From Holacanthus passer (taxonomy: Eukaryota > Chordata > Actinopteri > Pomacanthidae), in the NCBI GenBank assembly GCA_025331565.1, contig JAFREQ010000092.1, positions 981,001-1,045,000 of the forward strand: a DNA stretch of 64,000 nucleotides. Direction: 5' to 3'. Position numbers and translations under genes: made by a program. The notes beneath the pieces are model-generated. The model was not told where the DNA came from, made no database searches, and was given only the letters and a program-made list of their open reading frames with translations. Below, in pieces: positions 38,611-51,500 of this stretch (position 1 is the first letter of the stretch; each line of letters opens with the position of its first letter).

Positions 38611-38616
38611 TTTATT
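38611..38616 (-). terminator. pappa: Distal polyadenylation signal candidate, pappa
   Basis: AATAAA on the minus strand (TTTATT on plus) is followed on the minus strand about 20 bases later by GTGTGTCTTC. Its use would give a pappa 3' UTR of about 3 kb, which would include the 39878-41390 repeat. Confidence 0.4.
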
Positions 38617-39877
38617 TCATATAGCGTATAAAGTACTGTAAAATATCACAAAGAACATGATTACACTTTTATAGATACAACATTTGGATCACTTCTGGCT
38701 AATGCATACCAGAACCGTTCTCATATACAAACATGCAAGCAGAGAAGTTTGAAGTCTCTGTTGAGGAAAGGTTATGCTCAGGCTTCCCAAAAATACTGTC
38801 ATTGTTATTTCACTTTTTTTTTTTTTTTTTGACTCCAACATGACAATTTTTAGTGCATCTTTGTTTCAGTGGAAATTGATAATGTCTTAGAACAATTACT
38901 CTGACATCACATTGTACAATCTATACTTAATGGTACTTAGTTTCCCATGTTGATGGATGTAATTATTTATCATAAATATTTGACATAATTTGTATGTTAT
39001 ATGGTTCGTGTGAGGACAACTTTTGGGAAGCCCTGTGCACATGCTTTATGGTACAGATATATGTTTGTATTACTGGATTTGTGGTATAAATAGTGTTGAC
39101 TTGTGTGACTAATACGTGATCTAGTAGATATGTTAGGTGATCCAAATATATTAGTCTATACATGTTAGTCTTTACAGATACTGTATGTATCCTTTTACAT
39201 TCCTAACAAGCTACATGTCAGAAACAAGTGTTTGTAGAAAGACGTGATGCACAATGATGAAGACTGTAGCTAATTTCAGTGTTTGGGAGGATTTGTTTTG
39301 GTCTTTCCGTGAGGACCGTAATGTTTCTGTGCGGTGGAACAGTCTCAGATTTGATTCGACTAGTCCTCGTTTGGTTTTGAAAAGCCATCGGGCAAGTTAT
39401 AAAACTGAATTGCCATTCGACATTAGTGTGAGAGAGAAATCAACCAGTCTGTGTTTTGGCTTATATGATTTAAATATGGTTCTTTGAAATAAGTCTATGG
39501 AATGCTATTGTTTCTCCTCTAACTGGATGCTAAAGTAAACACAGTTCGTAGCAGTAGCCCTTACTGTAAGGTCTGTGCATGTACTGAACACTTTCCAAGC
39601 ACAGACAGTTCTTTTGGTTTCTCTTTCCCGAAACTAATCAAGCCGAGAAAAGTCCTTGAATCCATTTACAATAGTGATTTGATCCAATTATGGTGACTTG
39701 ATTTGTACAGGAGTGGATAAAATGCTTTTTAACCTTATTTGAACTAGAGCTCAGGGTTCTCTCAGTTAGGCAGAATAAAGTTTTTTGCTCTTACACAAAT
39801 TCAGCAGTGAATATAACCCTTAACTTCTTAACAGAAAAAGAATACAGACTATAGTATAGACGCAAGCAGCAGTTGAT

Positions 39878-41390
39878 GGGGTCCAAGCACAATGCAGAGA
39901 AGAAGGGAGCTTGAAAAGAGTAGTGGAGGCCTTGATCACCCTGGGACTTGAACCCAGGACTTTTGTGTTTCAGGTGAGGTGACTTAAACATTATGGCCAT
40001 TTATACTTATAATGCTACTCCAGCGCCGCCTATTGGCCAAGTGGCACCAAATTTGGTCACTCAGACATTTCTATGCGTCCACCAAATTTGCAATAGCACA
40101 AAGTGATCGGGAGATATTTCTTGTAATGTATGTAGTGATTGTGAGATAAAGGCAGTTTTAAACCGTAATTGAAGAAGTCTGAGGTGAGAAACAGAGAAAG
40201 AGAGGCAGGGAGGGGTCTTATCAGGACTGTGCAGCCTCCACCAGCAGATTGGAAGCACCTGTATGCATCTGTATTTTTTTCACCTTCAATTCAACTGACT
40301 GCTGTTCTTAGAAGGGTTCAGACATTGGATCTAAAGGGGGCATTTCACACACCTTTTTAATACGTGGAGTCGATGACATCACATGTGCCAGACCGTTTTT
40401 TTTGTCTGTTTAATCTTGAAACACTTACAACAGAAATCATACATCATTCTGCCGTCCCACCCTTTGACCAATCTGTACCACTGTTCAAAACACTTAATAT
40501 CTACCATATAGAGAGTGTCTGCGTCAATTTTGGGAGCATTTTAAAGAAAACTTGTGATGACAGATGTTAATTGATTTTGAAAATACAGAGTGACAGACTT
40601 CCGAATTGATCATAGGCTGTAGTAAAGAAAACTTTTGTCACACAAAAGTAGACGTGCTGAAAAAAATAACAAACGTGTGGATCATTTTTATGATTTTCTG
40701 TAGTTTGGATTAGAGATTTGTTGTAATAAGCAATGCCAAATTATCAAATTTTATGCATCAACATAGAGTCATGACTCTACAGCGTGCAAATTTAATTTCA
40801 TATGAATCCATGTAGCCAATTACGTGATATAATCCTTTCGCATTTGTGAATATCCCTAGACAGTGTAGCAGAGCTTAGACCTAACACCCGAACAGGAGGT
40901 TTGGCTACAACAACTTCATCAAATTTTGATTTATTGAAATGATTGAAATGAATTTCCATGATAAACTTTAGATTAACAAAGTCTGTGGGCTCTTCTGACA
41001 AAGTTTGGGAACGATTGGCTCAACAGTTTCTGACGAACTGTCCAAATGAAGATTTTGAGAAAATTGAGAAAAAGTCACTAAATTTGACATTTTGAGAGCA
41101 GGAGTCCCAAGAGCAAAGACACATATGAGTTGAGAAATGAGAGACTCCACTGTTTCTGAACTTGCAAAAACGTAAATTAGATTGTTACTGCGCCACCTTG
41201 AGGTCAATGAGTGTGATTTTATGTGCCTGAGTAGTGGGTGGAATTTGCAACCCACCTGCCAATTTTGGTGGCATTTGGCCTTTTTACGGCACAAACACTT
41301 TAAGTGGAGAAAAATAAAAAAGAACAAGAAGAAAGAATAATGAGAGGAAAACAACAGGGCTCCAGCTGCGAGCTTCACTGCTTGGACTCC
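39878..41390. mobile_element. 1.5-kb non-autonomous repeat with short inverted ends
   Basis: The left end GGGGTCCAAGC (39878-39888) and the reverse complement of the right end, GGAGTCCAAGC (41390-41380), differ at one of 11 bases. Internal landmarks include CAGCGCCGCCTATTGGCCAA then GTGGCACCAAATTTGG, and near the right end TGCCAATTTTGGTGGCATTT, GGCC, and AACAACAGGGCTCCAGCTGC. All are familiar from a large teleost family of dispersed elements. No transposase is encoded. On the minus strand 39954-39944 reads GGTTCAAGTCC, a good Pol III B box within a tRNA-like hairpin (CCTGGG/CCCAGG). Confidence 0.6.
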
Positions 41391-41524
41391 TAACTATTCA
41401 CGTGTGGATGTTTGGCTGGATTTACGCAGGAAGGAATCAAAGGAATCACATTTTTAAAACCAACATGACTCATATGTGATGTTTCTTGACAGTAAGATCC
41501 CTTATGATAAAATAAAAATGGCCT

Positions 41525-41530
41525 TTTATT
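41525..41530 (-). terminator. pappa: Proximal polyadenylation signal candidate, pappa
   Basis: AATAAA on the minus strand lies about 137 bases after the pappa stop codon. A T-rich stretch (TTTTTATTTTAT on minus) follows within 20 bases. Confidence 0.4.
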
Positions 41531-41666
41531 GTATGAAGTCTGACTTCAATCACATTCTTCGCATTACAAATGTTAAAAATTGAATATTTTTTGTTTGTTT
41601 GTTGTGGTGTATAGTCTGTGGTTTGACTCTGTTAAACACAAGTTCAGCCTCTTTCATCCCTCCATC

Positions 41667-41795
41667 TTACTGCATTCCTCCTCCGGCTCCACCTCCTCCT
41701 CCTTGCAAGTGCTTGGCTTTGCTCTTATTCTCCTCGGCGTCCGGATCACGGCAAGTGCACTCGTCCTGGTTGCAGTCTGCCCCAAACTGAATGAC
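41667..41795 (-). CDS. pappa: pappalysin-1, terminal coding exon with stop
   Basis: Minus-strand acceptor TTTACTGTCAG precedes VIQFGADCNQDECTCRDPDA, then EENKSKAKHLQ, then a glycine run GGGGGAGGGMQ and TAA (41669-41667). ADC..DECTCRDP.AEEN is the conserved end of PAPP-A-type pappalysins, following the Lin-12/Notch repeat. The mammalian protein, as I recall it, stops close to the EEN motif, so the KSKAKHLQ plus Gly-rich tail looks like an extension. The intron upstream is phase 0. The plus-strand open frame over this exon (41580-41936) is a shadow. Confidence 0.85.
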   Translation of the reverse strand, partial: VIQFGADCNQDECTCRDPDAEENKSKAKHLQGGGGGAGGGMQ

Positions 41796-44700
41796 CTGAC
41801 AGTAAACAAGCACAACATTCAGCGCTCGGCATCCCAGAGCCACTATAGATCTTTCAATCTGCGGCTGGATTCAAACAAAAACACAAGATGTGACTTCTCA
41901 GGCCTGTCTGGTGCAGATGTCATTTTTAATGGATGACTAAACTGAGAAAACACACATTCCATTTGGTTGGTTTCCCTGTTTAGGGCCGTCTGAAATGGCC
42001 TTTGATGAAACCTGATAAAATCCTGTGCATAACTACAGCCTATTCCAGTGTAAGTAGGTGGAACAAAAGCCGAGAAAATTAGGATGAAGAGCAGCGGGGT
42101 AAAAGGAAATATTACATCAGGACTTTCAGTAAAAGCAGAGACACTGAAAAATGCACTAGTTGAGGAGACTTCCCAATAGGGTTGTTACATTTCAACTGTA
42201 GCAAAGAGCATGACTTTGAATGGCAAAAACAGACAATAAAAAATACATTTGTTTGAATTGACCTAGCAGCTAGTGAACACTTTTGCCCCCACCTCTACAT
42301 CGTGTTTGTGCTGAAAGGTAAGTAGCGCTTTAGTAGCCCATGCGTGGTCTTAGTAGACTTGTTGTATTTCCTCACAGTTTCAAAGAGGACTCCAACGGCC
42401 CCCCGGAGGCCGATAAAGCGCGTGATGTCAAATGGTTCAACGTGGCCTTTGAACGGCGAGAAACCTTGAGGGTCTTTGGGGGGGGGGGGGACGCACCGCC
42501 GTGGAGGTGAACGGATGAACACATGTTAAGAATCAACAACAAGAGGCTGCCAGCTCTTGTCTAGGAAGCGAGCCATCACCACAGGTTGCAAAATAAACTC
42601 TGGTGCCCCGCGAAGCAGTCTGCTGCAAGAAATGTAAACATTCGCTCCTGGAGAGAAGGAGCGAGAGGGAGATTGAGAGAAAGAAAGGGAGAGGGAGAAA
42701 GGAGAGTGGGAGGCAGAGAAAGAAAATAAGGATGACGGCAAGCGAGGCGAGAGGGAGAGTGGGAGGTAGCAGCTTGTCGGCCTTCGCTGCTGATTGCTCT
42801 CGGTTTTGGAGGGAGACGGGGTTGATGGCAGGGTAATAGTTTCGCTGAGGGCTCTCAACGAGCTGCAGAAGGCCCAGCTCACTTAAAATGCCAGCAGTCC
42901 CATTTAAGACGAATTGGCGCGGCCATTAAATGTTTCCTTAACAGCTTCATCTTGATTCATTGATGCAGGCACCGAACAAGCCAAGTAATCCTCCACCTTT
43001 GATGCCTTCTAACAACCTTTGGAAGGAAAGAAAGGGCTTGCTTTCACCTCATCCACAGAAACAAAAGCCAAGTCTTTTGGCTGTTTCTGGGTGTTTGGAT
43101 TAGTTGCCTTCCCGCTGTTTACTGCAACATATTCATGAAGAGAATTTGTGTGACAAGAAAACTGATGAATTCAGCCTTGCATGCAATCAAAACCAAAAGT
43201 CTAACTTAAAAAAAAATCATGTCCTCGTTGTGCTCCTTCTGTTCGCTCTTTGCTGCTTTTACTAGTTTGGCCCTTTGTCGGACTACAACACAGACTCCAG
43301 TTAACAAATCAAAGGAAGATTGTGTGTTTCCATAGATGGTGGTGCGGCTCAGATCTTTTCTTCTGGAGCTTTTCCCTGTTGGCCAATGACTGAATCCCAC
43401 CTGAATCATCTCTCGTGTATCCCTCCTCCCTTGTCATCACCAAAACTACCCTGTAAATAAAACCAATGCCGCATGAGCTCCATAAAAAGGAGGCAGCTGG
43501 CCCCGTCAGACTGATCCAGACACAAATAGATATGAATATCGATTCAAATATTTGATGTAGTTCAGATGCAGTTGACTTCTCCTGCCAGACACTGGAACAA
43601 TCTGTTAAGTGGCCATAGTGGAACAGGGTAAAAACCAACCTCGCCTCATCGTCATCTGTGTGTGTTTATGACTGGTGAGTCTTCAAACTGCGGCAAATTG
43701 GCATGAAATATTCCAACTCTTGAGATTTTTTTTTCTTGTGTGGCAGCAGAGAGAATATGTGATGTGGGTCACGCTGTGTTAAAAACCTGTAATTTCCTAC
43801 ACCTGCACAAGTGGAGCCACATAGAAACAGAGAGTTCTGTAAACAAACCCACTATCCACCGCTCTGCGTTTACCCCCCTCTGCTCCGTCGCTCTGCTGGA
43901 GCCGCGGTGGCAGTCAGGATGCTGACTCTCACGGCGGTTTAGTTCACTTCCTCAGAACGACCCCCGCTCGCTGAGCTGCTGTTTTACAGTGGCCGGGCAA
44001 ACCGCAGACCGTCAGACACCTTGCTGCTCCCCACCCTCGTACCCTCCACCTCCCCCTTCCCCTGTAAAAGAGCAGTTAGTGGCAGTCTGGCAGCTCATTT
44101 ATTATGATGGCAGCTACAGACTCGCTGAACTCCTTCTCCATTTAGGAAGGAGCTGCCGGTGAGTCATGGCGTGCTGCGGACATGAAGGAGACAGCCGAGG
44201 CTCGGCCAACTGTAGGCCATAGGAATTAATAGGCAGGGCCCCCTGAATGAGTGTCATGAATGTGTGGCTGTACAGTAGCCAAATAGGGTATAGTGGGGGT
44301 GAGGGGGTAGGGGGGTGAGCTACTTCCCAAATGTCCACATGGAAGACAAGTTCTCAGAAAAATAGGAAAAAAAGATGTTTATGTAGAAGCAGTTGAAGGA
44401 ATGAGTGGCCTGGTTTCCACCACTGGCTGCTCATTATTATTCATACCATTCCTCTTAGCCACCCAATATATACAGCAATCATTTAGGCCAATTAGTGTAA
44501 TATGATGCATTTGCATCTTGTAGTGAGCACGAACGACCTATCACCGGGGAGAGTATGTTAGGATGGATAAACACAAGGATATGCAACATATTTGTCAAAC
44601 TGATTAGCGTTCAATGTTTTTATACTTTAAAAATGCAATTAGATTTTGGGCTTTCATCGCACCGAAGAGTCGCAATACGTAAACAATTCTCATCTCCATT

Positions 44701-45493
44701 AAAGATGCTGTGAATTATCTGGTTTTTGGGACCACGATCAACAAAATGCTCGTCTCTTGTTTTCCATCTGATGGAAAAGTGAAGCCCCGGTAACAAACCC
44801 GCTGACATTTAAGACTACTGTCCGTGGTGAAAATGCAAAATAGACTTTGGAGGTATAGTTTAGGTACAGGTTTCAAGGGTACTACACTGAAAGCGTTTGG
44901 AGTAAACTCGGCTCAAGTGATGTCCTAAATCCCCACAAGTTTCTTCTGCAGTTGAGCAATGGCTTAATACGAGAGGTGAGAAAGTGTATAACAGCATGGG
45001 GTGGTGAAAACCTGCTTATTTACCATTTGAGTGGAAAAGCTGGAGGGCACAAGTCTCCTCTGTTGTTTTAAGTACAGATGAGGGAGACTAAATAGGCGCA
45101 GTCGTTAACGGGAGAGAGGGGGAAAGTAGCAGGGATCTGTGTTTGTTTGCTTAGGAGAAGTCTCCTGCGTAGCAGCGCAGCGCTCATGCCAAAAGAGACA
45201 GATTTCTACTACTGTAAACAGGAAGAATCTGGCTTTGAATCCAGCTTCGGCTTCTGAGCTCCATCTTGATTGCAAGATGTGAGCCTGGAGCGAGCCGAAC
45301 AACACTTTGCCACCTTTTAAACAAAGTGGACAGAAAATTGTAATTATACATATCTGTTAAAAGAACACCTCCAAAAATATTTGTATTATTTAAACAAACA
45401 CAGATGGTGTAAAAGTGTTGAAAATCAATCTTTCTCTTCCTGTGTAAATATGGCAGACTGGAGGTGTAGCTTTGGAAACGTCTGTCTGTGTAC
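41796..45493. other. pappa last intron (3.7 kb)
   Basis: Minus-strand donor GTACAC at 45493 and acceptor CAG ending at 41796; phase 0. It contains a 13-base G run (42478-42490), a purine-rich tract (42650-42770), and two blocks, 42890-42980 and 44400-44620, that look like unique regulatory sequence. No other gene is seen. Confidence 0.8.
42650..42770 (+). repeat. Purine-rich (GAGA) low-complexity tract
   Basis: Mostly G and A on plus (GAGAGAAAGAAAGGGAGAGG and similar). It gives a serine/leucine-rich minus frame and an arginine/glutamate/lysine-rich plus frame, neither credible as protein. Confidence 0.8.
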
Positions 45494-45592
45494 CTTTCTG
45501 GTGGAGAGCGTTGATGGGCAGCAGTCTCCTCCGTCATACTGGCAGTAGGCCCGGTTGTTGATGGTGTCGCACCAGCCATCGCCTCCAAAAGG
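45494..45592 (-). CDS. pappa: pappalysin-1, exon for third Lin-12/Notch repeat
   Basis: This 99-bp, phase 0-0 exon encodes PFGGDGWCDTINNRAYCQYD and GGDCCPSTLSTRK between a GTCCAG acceptor and a GTACAC donor. The WCD..NN..YC.YDGGDCC pattern is a calcium-binding Lin-12/Notch repeat (LNR). The first cysteine of the module (SCE) comes from the preceding exon, so the LNR is split by an intron. In PAPP-A this C-terminal LNR3 is known to act with LNR1/2 from the partner subunit of the dimer in IGFBP-4 substrate recognition. The residues expected to coordinate calcium (the Asp/Asn cluster) are intact. Confidence 0.93.
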
Positions 45593-48500
45593 CTGGACAC
45601 AAGTTATAAACAAGAAACAGTGTTAATGCTTTCCCCAAAATGATAATTTTACCACAAACAGCATGGAGGACCGAGAAGGCCAAAAGAAAAAAAAAATGAC
45701 TCAGCATCTTCCCAGAAAACAGATTTTCAGTAAGTGGCAAACATTGTCATTCAATTACACTGTTTGGAACAAAAGTCCATAAAACAAATGAAGATAAACA
45801 CTCATGGAACACAATCCGAATCCAGTCCAAGTTGTACCTTGAGTCATACTAGAGAGTCAGATTGGCTGCTCTGACAACGCTTATGCAACATGGTAGCCAA
45901 CGAAGGGCGACAGCTTCTGTCCATTGAGCAAGCAGCTGGTTCAGTAGGTGGAGTTGAACAAAGGAAGTTAACGTTGACTTCCTAGATTAAAGATACTAAG
46001 ATTTAAATTTAGCTGCCGACATGAGGACTACTGTTAAAATGCACAAGTAAAAATAATAAGTTTGGTTATTAGATGTTTGATTTCTTTGTATGCCACTGTT
46101 TCCTGTGGAGCACGTGATCCACTGTCACCAGGTGCTTTACTGAGCCTTTGCTGCAGATGTTGTGCACCCAGGCGTAACCAAGATGCCAATATGAAGCCAA
46201 TATGAAGCCACCATGCTAATGTTGGGGATGTACTGAGTATGTCATGATGAGCTTCTGAGTGGTTGTAGATGAGGCACAGGTAAACCACCTGAGATTAGTT
46301 TAGCATAATATGTTTACAAGTAGGATTCTAATGCTTATGCTCTGGTCGGCTTACATCAGCATAACTCTCTGGATAAATCAGCCATTTATTCTTCGCATTA
46401 GCTTTGTAGAACATGCATGATTTGTTTGAATATATGCAATGTGTTGAGATTGGACACGGGGAGCGAACAGGATGTTGGACGGCACTACAGAGGGTTATTG
46501 AGGTATTGGCTGAAGTGAACATCTCAAGAAAGAATTGTCCGGTCTGATAAACCCAGTGATTTATTCACAGTCATTCACCTTGAAAGCCAGAGAAGGAAGG
46601 TAAAGGCTGAATGTGGCTGCCTGTGGTGCTTAAGAATTCTAACTTCATAGCCTGATGTTTGCTGTGGAAGTCATTTGGATGGTGGTATATCATTTGCTGA
46701 AAGTCTGAACTACATCATGGCACCAGGTGATTGAAACATATTGAATGTACTGATAAATCACCCAAGACCTGCAACACAAGTAGAAATGGCTTCCTCTTTT
46801 GGACATTTTGTGAAGACATGGAGTGAAAATGGTTTCTTTTGGCAGTCCAGGACAATGTGACAAACTGATACATTCAATGCCATTAAGCAAGAGAGGTTTA
46901 CTTTTCATCTCATTAAGCTGACCTTCTATTTAAACTAGGATGGATAGAGCAGACAGATACCATTTGATGAGTGTTCAGGTAGGCTTCACCTTACTTAGAA
47001 ACCTATTAATGACAATTCCTCAAACAGTTTTTCTGCAATGCCCTGGCCGGCGTGAGAGTCCTCCTGGAGGAACTCTGGAGTGGCGCACAAATTTGTGGAA
47101 TTTAAGTTACACGGAATCTCGAATCATGTCATGATGAAAATCTTCTTAACGTTTTCGACTAAATCTTGACGGCTTCCCTGAAGTGCCAACAATATGAAAA
47201 TAAGTGCTGAGTGCCAAAGATACTTTTGGCTTTCTCCGATGGCCTGATGGAGTCATTTCAAAGACTTAGGGTTCTACGTAACCTGCGCAGGGGGAGAGAG
47301 CAGCTGCTGAGAAGATTTCTGCAGTTTTCTCTTCACTTCAAAGAGCTCCCCACTTGACGAATCCCCTTGCCTTTCCCAGCTAAACCCGTGGCATAAATAA
47401 ATCTATTTAATCGTTCTGTTTCTGAGTAAATACTTTACCAGCAATTGCACCAGATGCCTCACCCAAGTCACTACTCGTATGTAAATCTCTGAATTACCTT
47501 TACAGTCTAGGGAAGTCATGCATAATAGCGACCTGCCCTCAGTTTTATTTGAATTTTAAAGATTTCCATGGCTGAGCTTTAATGTGGGTTTTGCATACAT
47601 GTCTTTCCTCGCTGAAGAAATTAGCAGACCTCACACTTTGCCCACATGAGGTTAATTTTGAGGTCAGGGCTCATGTTGAGGTTAATTGTCATTTACATTG
47701 CCCTCCAGGCAGCATATACCTTGCTCTCGACAGAAATGCACAAACCCATGAAGAGCGTTGAACCAGCTCGAGTTAGTCCCCCGTGGGCAATTAAAAGGTC
47801 AACTGGTTTGTGTATTACCATTATACAGTTACTCCCTTCAAATCAGTGTAAAGTAGACATACAAAAGCAGCAGCAGCCAACCCCACACCTCGCAAACATA
47901 AATATTCCACCTCTTAGCATTGACTGTTTCTAGGGGAGCATGCGCTGTCATCGGCACCAGCCAAGCTCTTCATCAGAACATTATAAAACACAGATACGAA
48001 TTCTAGTGAACACTCTTCTGTCAAGCAGGAATATATTTATTTTTTTACTTCCTACCAAGTATCTGTATCATTCTTTTAATAGCAGACATTTTATCATCTC
48101 CCCCTCCCTCCGTTCGCCCCGCTCACCCAGAGCTCTCTGAAAACAGTCGGGGGAGTGTGAGGTTTGCCCTTTTCTCTTCTCCATGTGACTCAAGTGTTTT
48201 TCCTCTTGATAGGAAAGACAGTTCGTGCAGTTCAAGGGAGGTCTGCGTATTGATGGTGGCTGTAGTTTGCATCTGGGGATTGTAAAACACAGTCCGCCAT
48301 AGTGTGCCAGGCAATACTGGATATAAGCCATCGTACTTGGTGAATCATTGGCTATTTTTTACATGCTCAGAAGAAAAATATTGAGAAGTATGTTAAAGCA
48401 AGAATGTACTGTCAATGTGTATACATGTGCAAGTATAGATTGCATGCAGTGGGTCTGCAAACGTATCTGATCATGAACCATATATTTGAACAATGATTGG

Positions 48501-51500
48501 TTGATGATTGATGATATTTTAAGTGTATTATAAGTTAATATGTTATAGATTATTAGAAGCTATTGGAAGCATGTTAAGTGGTAAAACCTGTGAGACTGCC
48601 TCTTTAAAAAAAATGTTAGATTTATGGTTGCAGTATTGGACTGAAACAGTGAGAGGACAAGCTCTGCACGGTTTTTGAATTTGAATTTTACAAACAAACT
48701 GCTGGCTGTGGAAACCAGCTAATTGAATTGTTTAGGGTACAGCAATGCACAGCAACAAGTAGAAATCTTGGCTGTCATCCAGCTCCAATCTTGCTGAAGT
48801 GATACCTTCTCGTTTAAAAAAGTCTTAGAAATGCAGTTGACTGTATACATGGCCAGTCAGTCAGGCGTTACCTGTGATTCTCTTAATCCTTTAACCCTCT
48901 AAGAGGAAACCAGATTTATGTTTACACGTCTTAAAAACACTACTGCCAAAGTCTGTGAATAAACAGATGACTTAAGTGCACATAAACACATGATTGAAGG
49001 TCAGTGCTGACTGCCAACTTTCGCTGCTTGTACTTCCATATTAAAACATGAAATGTCACCAGGTCACCTGTAAAACCACCTTTCCACGGAAGAACCACTT
49101 CCAACACATGTTTTCGTCCCTGTGTCATCCTCCCAGTAGAGTGCGTGCAGCTTTCACAGTTCAGTGCAGGATTAGGTGTGTTCTACCTTTCCACCTGTGG
49201 TCCACTGGAATGGCTTTGAACCTCTGACCTCTGACACTGAGAGTACAGACTGGCAGCTACTACCTCCTTGATCTAGGTTTTTTTCTTAAACCTCCTAGAA
49301 CACATCAAGGTAAGCAGCTATTCTGTGGTATGGAAATACCTTCAAACAGATGTCCTAAGAAAATTCAATATCAGACCCATGACTCCACACAAAAACCAGC
49401 ACACCAGTGGGTAGTTCAGAGCTGTAAAGCAGTCAGAGTCCCAGTCTTTACCTCCCTGTGGAGATATTTCAGTCAAGTCAAATTGGAAGATTCAAAGGAG
49501 ACACCAGAGAGGACCCAGAACTTGTTGAAGAGATGATATTCACTGAATAGCCTGCGAACACAGCGGGATTCCCCCAAAACTACTGAAAGATGTGGCACAT
49601 TTTACCTTCTCTGTTTAGTCTGTTGCCACCGCAAATTGGACCCAAATAACCTACTGAGAATGGATGGCTGGTTAGACGGGGAAGAACTCACCCAAAGGCA
49701 AATCGTTTTAAAATAAAATGTGTGCTGTCAGGACACAGCAGGAAATGGTGCTCAAAGTACAGGGAGGAAACAACAGTCATACTAAGAAACACAGTTCACA
49801 CACTTGCTGGCCGGCCAGGTGAGTTATAGTTATAAAATGGAATTTTCATATTTCTCTCTAGCTTCAATTAAACGACTACAGCATGTGTTTCAGAATAAAT
49901 TAGAAAAAATAGAGCCACGCATCAAAAAAAAATAAATTGAGCTATAGTCTTGAAGCTTTGTAACAGGTGTTGACAAAATGTTGAGTTTGTGTTCAATTAA
50001 TTTCAAAAAGCAAACCTTCAACCTCTTTAAACCAGCGGAGAACTTTAGGTGTCAAATGTGGGGCGGAGGGTAGAATCAGAAATGTTTGTGTATATGTGTC
50101 CTCATGCAGAACTATTGTGTTATAAAACTGGAAAGCTGCTATACCGTGCTTCATGATGTGATCAAGGGGATTAACACAGCATCCACCAACCAAATGGTTT
50201 AAATACACGGATTATATCCTCTTTGCCTAAATGCCTCCTAATAAGCGATGCATGAGTCAATGCGTTTAATTGGCTTGCTGTTACGCACTCGTAATACATT
50301 CTTTGTCGTTATTGGTCCATCAAACATTTTAATCGTGCTGAGATCATTCTGAGAAAGTTGTGAAAACATTTCTAGGAAGGCACAGCAAGTATTTTGTCAT
50401 TGATGTATGGTAACTCTTTGTGGGAGTAGATAGTAGATCAAACTATCCTGTGCTGATAAGATGCCTGAGCTGACTTTGACGCTAATTGTCAACCAGGTTT
50501 TAAGAAAGGAGAGAGGCAGAGAAAGAGAAAGAGAGGGAGCAATGGCATCTGGATGAGATCTGGCATAGAGCATATGCAGCACATGTGGTCTGGTATAATT
50601 TACAGTGTTGTCATGGAGGAGCGGGTTATAAGCAACTGTTTTGCCTAGCAACATTCACAGGAAGGTGGAAGGGGAAAATGTAGTGCTGGCAGGTAGGAAG
50701 AATATTTTAATACCATGAGACATCAACAGTTTATGTGTTCCATCGGTAGTTCCAGCCTTTTCTGAACCCAACGGACGAGTGCCAAATAAAAACTATCTGG
50801 GTTTATGATTTTAGGTGATTTACTGTCACTGAAATATTACTGAGCAGAGATGGATGTTAAATTGAAGATTAAACTAACTTTTGTTTATGATACAAACAAC
50901 AGCACACGATGTGTGACAAAACTGTGGGAAGTCGCGCTACAGCGGCCTCTAGAGGCTGTAATGTTATTATACCCCGCATTATGAAGGTGTTGGCCCGAGC
51001 AATAAACATATTGACCATTTTGCCATTCCTATTAGTAATGGTGGTCAGAGTAATGGGGAGTTTATCTTGGAGACGCTAGAGGAAAGACCAGGAGGTCATC
51101 AAAATCTGGGAATTTTTTACCCCTGAGAGCTTGAATGTGCTCAAGAAATTTCAAGGTAATCTGTGAAGCACTTTTGATATTACTTGGTTGTGTTGGTAGT
51201 GTCAGAATTCATTGTTGACATTGGAAGTAGTAGTTTGACAATACACCCATAACTCAAGGCCCACTTGCTAGATTTTTTTCTAGCGCTTTCGACATAATAT
51301 CATGGTCTTAATCAGCGGATGGATTTTGCTCACTTGTCTTGGAGGTGGCTCACTCATCCAAAGAATATCTTTGAACAGAGGTGGTTATGATCACCCCCTC
51401 ATATACAAACAAGCAGAAATCTAGCTGATGAAGACTGTGAGATGTGGTTGAACCCTCTAGATAAAAGAAAAAAAGTGGTTGGACCTTGAGTTAAAATTAT

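Larger units (their letters stand above)
33864..41666. other. Intergenic/3' UTR region between convergent genes
   Basis: These 7.8 kb lie between the astn2 stop and the pappa stop. The left part probably contains a short or a long astn2 3' UTR and the right part a pappa 3' UTR; both guesses rest on polyadenylation signals. The 139-codon open frame at 34447-34866 is AT-rich lysine/phenylalanine-rich sequence without motif. A SINE (34275-34425) and a 1.5-kb repeat (39878-41390) are the recognisable insertions. No third gene is visible. Confidence 0.7.

Noticed and set aside
39935..39985. Functional tRNA gene
   Set aside because: Only a B box and one short stem are evident; there is no cloverleaf or acceptor stem, and it sits inside a dispersed repeat.
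41580..41936. Plus-strand open frames over the last pappa exon
   Set aside because: The minus strand encodes the conserved pappalysin terminus with a correct splice acceptor; the plus frames are shadows.
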